A stretch of DNA of 7,397 bases from Chlorobiota bacterium (GTDB lineage: Bacteria > Bacteroidota > Ignavibacteria > SZUA-365 > JAADGX01): contig JAADGX010000032.1 in assembly GCA_013152135.1 (NCBI GenBank), positions 823-8,219 on the forward strand, read 5' to 3'. Of the stretch, positions 5,043 to 7,397 are shown piece by piece. A program made the translations under genes and the position numbers. A model generated the notes under the pieces. The model was not told where the DNA came from. It made no database searches and was given only the letters and a program-made list of their open reading frames with translations. Numbering within the stretch: position 1 is the first letter of the stretch; every line of letters starts with the position of its first letter.

Positions 5043-7397
5043 TTACTTGAGAAACACCATGGTCCTCGTTGCCCGGTGCGCTCCCGCTTTGAGCTGGTAC
5101 GTGTAAACGCCGCCCGAAAAAGCCGATGCGTCGAATTGCACACGGTACGTCCCTTCCGGTTTGAACGCGTTCACAAGAACCGCTACTTCCTTGCCGAGAA
5201 CATCGAAGACCTTCAACGTGACGAACTCCGGATTCGGCAGGGAGTACCAGATACTCGTGATGTCCGTAGCGGAAAGAGAGGTTATCCCGAAGGGGTTCGG
5301 GAAATTCTGCTTCAGGGCAAACGCCGTCGGCACGCCGTCGCCGATTCCGGACAGAACGGTGTTCGCGTGGAGCGCAAACGGCATGTCGGGAGAACCCAGC
5401 ACGACGTCCGGAGCGAAGAGCATCTTCTCGCTGATCTCAATAACCGTGTCCATCGAAGCGACGTAGACCTTCAGCGTGATGATCTCGTTGCCGCCATTCG
5501 AGTACAGCGTCATGAAGTACATCGCGTCGGACCGGAAGCGGATCGGGGTTATGATGCCGCGGCATTCCTGGCCCACGAACGCCCCGATAATGTTGGCGGA
5601 ATCGCCTGCCAGCGCTCCGTCCACGAAGAGAACCCCGGTGAGGTTCATCGTGTGCTCGTACCTGGACGGATCGACGCTCCATGCAGGGGTACCGGCTGCT
5701 TTGGCAAACGAAGTGGCGCTGATCACGTTGCTCCTCCGCCCCGGCCAGAGATTCCCGACGTCCGGGTACGTCAACGTGCCACCCGAGGCGACATTCAACA
5801 TGTAACCGAAACCGGGATCCATCGTGCCCATGCTCCCCTGCCAGCCTCCGCTCGCGCTGTACTGCGCGAAGGCGTCCCGGCTCTTTATCCAGTCGTTGGC
5901 GGACGGAATCATGGAACCGAGGGCGGTATTGATGTCCAGTATGCTGTTCGGCAGGTAGCCGATCCAGTTCCAGCCCGCCGAATAAGTGATCGGGGTCGTG
6001 ACCGGGACCTGGCTGCCGATATACGACACCTCGCTGGGGCCGGCCAGCTTGATCTTGTACGCCTCCCCGATTTTCATCGTGTCGAGCGAACCGACCCACC
6101 CGGAGCCCGGGCTGTACTGACAGTACTTGGTCTGGCTTTTCAACAGGTTGTTTTTCACCGCGTCCGTGTTGGCCAGAACCGCGTTCGGAGACATGTCCGC
6201 GGCCTGCTTGTTGATGGAGAACCACGTCCACGAGCGATCCAGTGGAATAGACTGTTCAACTCCATCGGGATGGAGAATAACCGGTAATGAAAGCGTACCA
6301 AAGGAAGCGTTCCTTGTAAAAGCGTACGTCTCTTTCATGCTATAAACTTTCCCGGTCGACGCGTCCCACACCCTGAACCTGACGGTTTCCGAACCGCGGT
6401 CTTCGCTGTACACGGTCAGAAACGCGCGATACACATCCAATGACGGAATGTACTGGATGTTGGCGACACCGCGGCATTCGTTGCCGACGAACGCCGCCAC
6501 GATATCCGCGGCGTCGCTCGAATACGCGCTGTCAATAACAAACTGGGTCGTGAAATTCATCGTGTACCGGTACTTACTGTTATCCACCGTCCAGTCCGGA
6601 GGCGTATAGAGAACGCGCACGGTGACGTAGAACGGCTCATCGCCGTCAGCGGTACGTGCATAGACCGTGTCGGTATACTCACCCGGATTGAGCTTGTCGC
6701 TTACCAGGAACGTGATCGTCTGATCGCCCGAAGGGGGCACCGTCCCGGAAGTCGTCAACGGGCTCAGCCAGCTTCGGGTGGGTCTGAGCGTGAACGACTC
6801 CATGCTTCCTCCCACGTTCTTCAGTTTCCCGGTAACGTTGATTTTCGACCCCTGGTACGTGGTAGCGATGGTATTGGACGTCTCCCATACCAGCCGGTTC
6901 TGATTGACCTTGAACGTCCACTCCACGGGAGCCAGGAGCGGGTTCCCGTTGGAATTGAACAACCTGTCAACCCTCGCGACGAGATAGCGACCTTGCATCT
7001 TCCGCAGGGGAACCATGGGCTTGAGAATGATCTTGTTTCCCATGCAATCCACCAGTATGCTGTCGCGTGGAATGAACGTGCTGTCATCTGCGAACATCAA
7101 CGAAATATCCGCTGTGGCTATCTGCCCGCAGTCGACCTCGTCGGTAAACATGACGGAAATTTCATCGCCGAAGTTCAATATACCGTCCTGCGGCTCCGGC
7201 ACGCCGAACACCTGGAGCGCGGTGCGGTTGATGATCCCCGTGGCGATGTTTGAATACGTAATACCGCCACCGAGCGCGGAATTACATTGAATCTTCACAC
7301 GCAACTCATAAGCTCCGTCCGTGATATTGGATTGGATCGGCCAATCCGTCTCGAAGAACTTGAATTTCTGATCAACGATATCATTCAACGGAATGAG
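5043..7397 (-). CDS. Large multidomain surface protein with T9SS type A sorting domain, C-terminal part
   Basis: The frame is open through the right edge of the window (codons L-I-P precede a TTG at 7388), so the N-terminus is missing and 784 residues are visible. Numbering residue 1 at the TTG, the order is as follows. Residues 1-55 are the end of an Ig-like domain. Residues about 57-160 are an SbsA-like Ig domain (PEPQDG, GDEISVMFTDEVD, NGNPLLAPVEWTF). Residues about 165-260 are a BACON-like domain (WLSP, SGTVPPSGDQTITF, LNPGEYTDTV). Then come repeat A1 (264-375), B1 (386-460), B2 (472-545) and A2 (568-676). Residues about 690-781 are a clear T9SS sorting domain (LKQNFPNPF, VFDVLGKEVAVLV, SGGVYTYQLKAG, MVFLK). 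It is therefore exported to the cell surface or medium. I see no enzyme motif in this part; a binding or structural role is inference. The missing N-terminal region may carry the main function. Confidence 0.92.
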   Translation of the reverse strand, partial: LIPLNDIVDQKFKFFETDWPIQSNITDGAYELRVKIQCNSALGGGITYSNIATGIINRTALQVFGVPEPQDGILNFGDEISVMFTDEVDCGQIATADISLMFADDSTFIPRDSILVDCMGNKIILKPMVPLRKMQGRYLVARVDRLFNSNGNPLLAPVEWTFKVNQNRLVWETSNTIATTYQGSKINVTGKLKNVGGSMESFTLRPTRSWLSPLTTSGTVPPSGDQTITFLVSDKLNPGEYTDTVYARTADGDEPFYVTVRVLYTPPDWTVDNSKYRYTMNFTTQFVIDSAYSSDAADIVAAFVGNECRGVANIQYIPSLDVYRAFLTVYSEDRGSETVRFRVWDASTGKVYSMKETYAFTRNASFGTLSLPVILHPDGVEQSIPLDRSWTWFSINKQAADMSPNAVLANTDAVKNNLLKSQTKYCQYSPGSGWVGSLDTMKIGEAYKIKLAGPSEVSYIGSQVPVTTPITYSAGWNWIGYLPNSILDINTALGSMIPSANDWIKSRDAFAQYSASGGWQGSMGTMDPGFGYMLNVASGGTLTYPDVGNLWPGRRSNVISATSFAKAAGTPAWSVDPSRYEHTMNLTGVLFVDGALAGDSANIIGAFVGQECRGIITPIRFRSDAMYFMTLYSNGGNEIITLKVYVASMDTVIEISEKMLFAPDVVLGSPDMPFALHANTVLSGIGDGVPTAFALKQNFPNPFGITSLSATDITSIWYSLPNPEFVTLKVFDVLGKEVAVLVNAFKPEGTYRVQFDASAFSGGVYTYQLKAGAHRATRTMVFLK
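5046..5321 (-). other. T9SS type A C-terminal sorting domain (encoded)
   Basis: Residues about 690-781 of the large surface protein carry the family's ordered blocks: LKQNFPNPF, IWYSLP, VTLKVFDVLGKEVAVLV, GTYRVQFDAS, SGGVYTYQLKAG and a terminal MVFLK. Between NPF and the next strand it has GITSLSATDITS, slightly longer than the usual short NP-x-T linker. This domain directs outer-membrane export in T9SS-bearing bacteria. Confidence 0.9.
5361..5687 (-). repeat. Protein repeat A2 of the large surface protein
   Basis: Residues 568-676 are homologous to residues 264-375. Shared blocks in the same order are P-x-W-[ST]-VD-x-S-[KR]-Y, the TMN segment, D-[AS]-A-[DN]-I-x-[AG]-AFVG-x-ECRG, F-x-T-[LV]-YS and a closing LP/MP-x-x-LH. 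The DNA has diverged, so this is an old duplication or two family members in one protein. Confidence 0.85.
5754..5975 (-). repeat. Protein repeat B2 of the large surface protein
   Basis: Residues 472-545 (GWNWIGYLP, then SMIPSANDWIKSRDAFAQYS, GGWQGSMGTMDPGFGYML, LTYPD) align with B1. The shared core is W-x-W-[FI], KS/KSR, QYS, GW-x-GS-x-x-TM and G-x-x-Y. Confidence 0.85.
6009..6233 (-). repeat. Protein repeat B1 of the large surface protein
   Basis: Residues 386-460 (SWTWFSIN, then LLKSQTKYCQYSPGSGW, VGSLDTMKIGEAYKIKL) align with B2 next to it, with about ten residues between. Both carry the W-x-W opening and the QYS...GW-x-GS-x-x-TM core. Confidence 0.85.
6264..6599 (-). repeat. Protein repeat A1 of the large surface protein
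   Basis: Residues 264-375 (PDWTVDNSKYRYTMNFT, AAFVGNECRG at about 298-307, LTVYSEDRGSETVRFRVWDAS, SLPVILH) align block for block with A2. A1 and A2 flank the B pair. Confidence 0.85.

Noticed and set aside
4959..6287. A 442-codon open frame on the plus strand opposite the surface protein gene
   Set aside because: Composition is arginine- and histidine-heavy with no domain pattern, and the opposite strand encodes well-defined repeats and a sorting domain.
3349..7397. The two T9SS proteins as a novel secretion, toxin or defence system
   Set aside because: They are separated by a terminator and a 356-bp gap, share only the general sorting domain, and show no toxin, nuclease, protease or immunity signature in the visible parts.
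1..7397. CRISPR arrays, tRNA or rRNA genes, insertion sequences, attachment sites
   Set aside because: I found no regularly spaced direct repeats, cloverleaf-like segments, transposase frames or terminal inverted repeats.

Overview
The window looks like a chromosomal stretch from a free-living bacterium of the FCB (Bacteroidota/Chlorobi/Ignavibacteria) lineage. The main evidence is two secreted proteins that end in type IX secretion system (T9SS) type A sorting domains, a Bacteroidota-style thioredoxin, and a ferredoxin with the inter-cluster loop typical of that group. Base composition is fairly GC-rich. At least one gene has a textbook GGAGG ribosome binding site, which fits Chlorobi/Ignavibacteria-like lineages better than Bacteroidia, where such sites are rare. 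The lineage below this level is inference.

Layout, left to right: (1) The 3' end of a plus-strand gene (1-269) encodes the C-terminus of a conserved protein of unknown function. It converges on the next gene. (2) Five genes follow on the minus strand: a thioredoxin (372-737), a 2[4Fe-4S] ferredoxin (916-1161), a fused glutamate formimidoyltransferase/formimidoyl-THF cyclodeaminase (1432-3081, GTG start), a secreted Asp-box beta-propeller protein with a T9SS tail (3349-4686), and the C-terminal 784 residues of a large multidomain surface protein with a T9SS tail (5043-7397, running off the right edge).

Although these five genes share a strand, they look like separate transcription units. Hairpins with T-rich tails follow the thioredoxin, the ferredoxin, the cyclodeaminase and the large surface protein. 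Gaps of 178-356 bp separate them, and candidate promoters precede the cyclodeaminase and the propeller gene. No shared pathway ties all five together. The cyclodeaminase belongs to histidine degradation and folate one-carbon metabolism, but no hut genes are visible. The thioredoxin and ferredoxin are redox carriers. The two rightmost genes are cell-surface or secreted proteins.

I found no CRISPR array, transposon, phage gene, tRNA, rRNA or defence system. I see no convincing novel system. The most distinctive item is the internal A-B-B-A repeat architecture of the large surface protein, together with a dyad and leader upstream of the cyclodeaminase gene.
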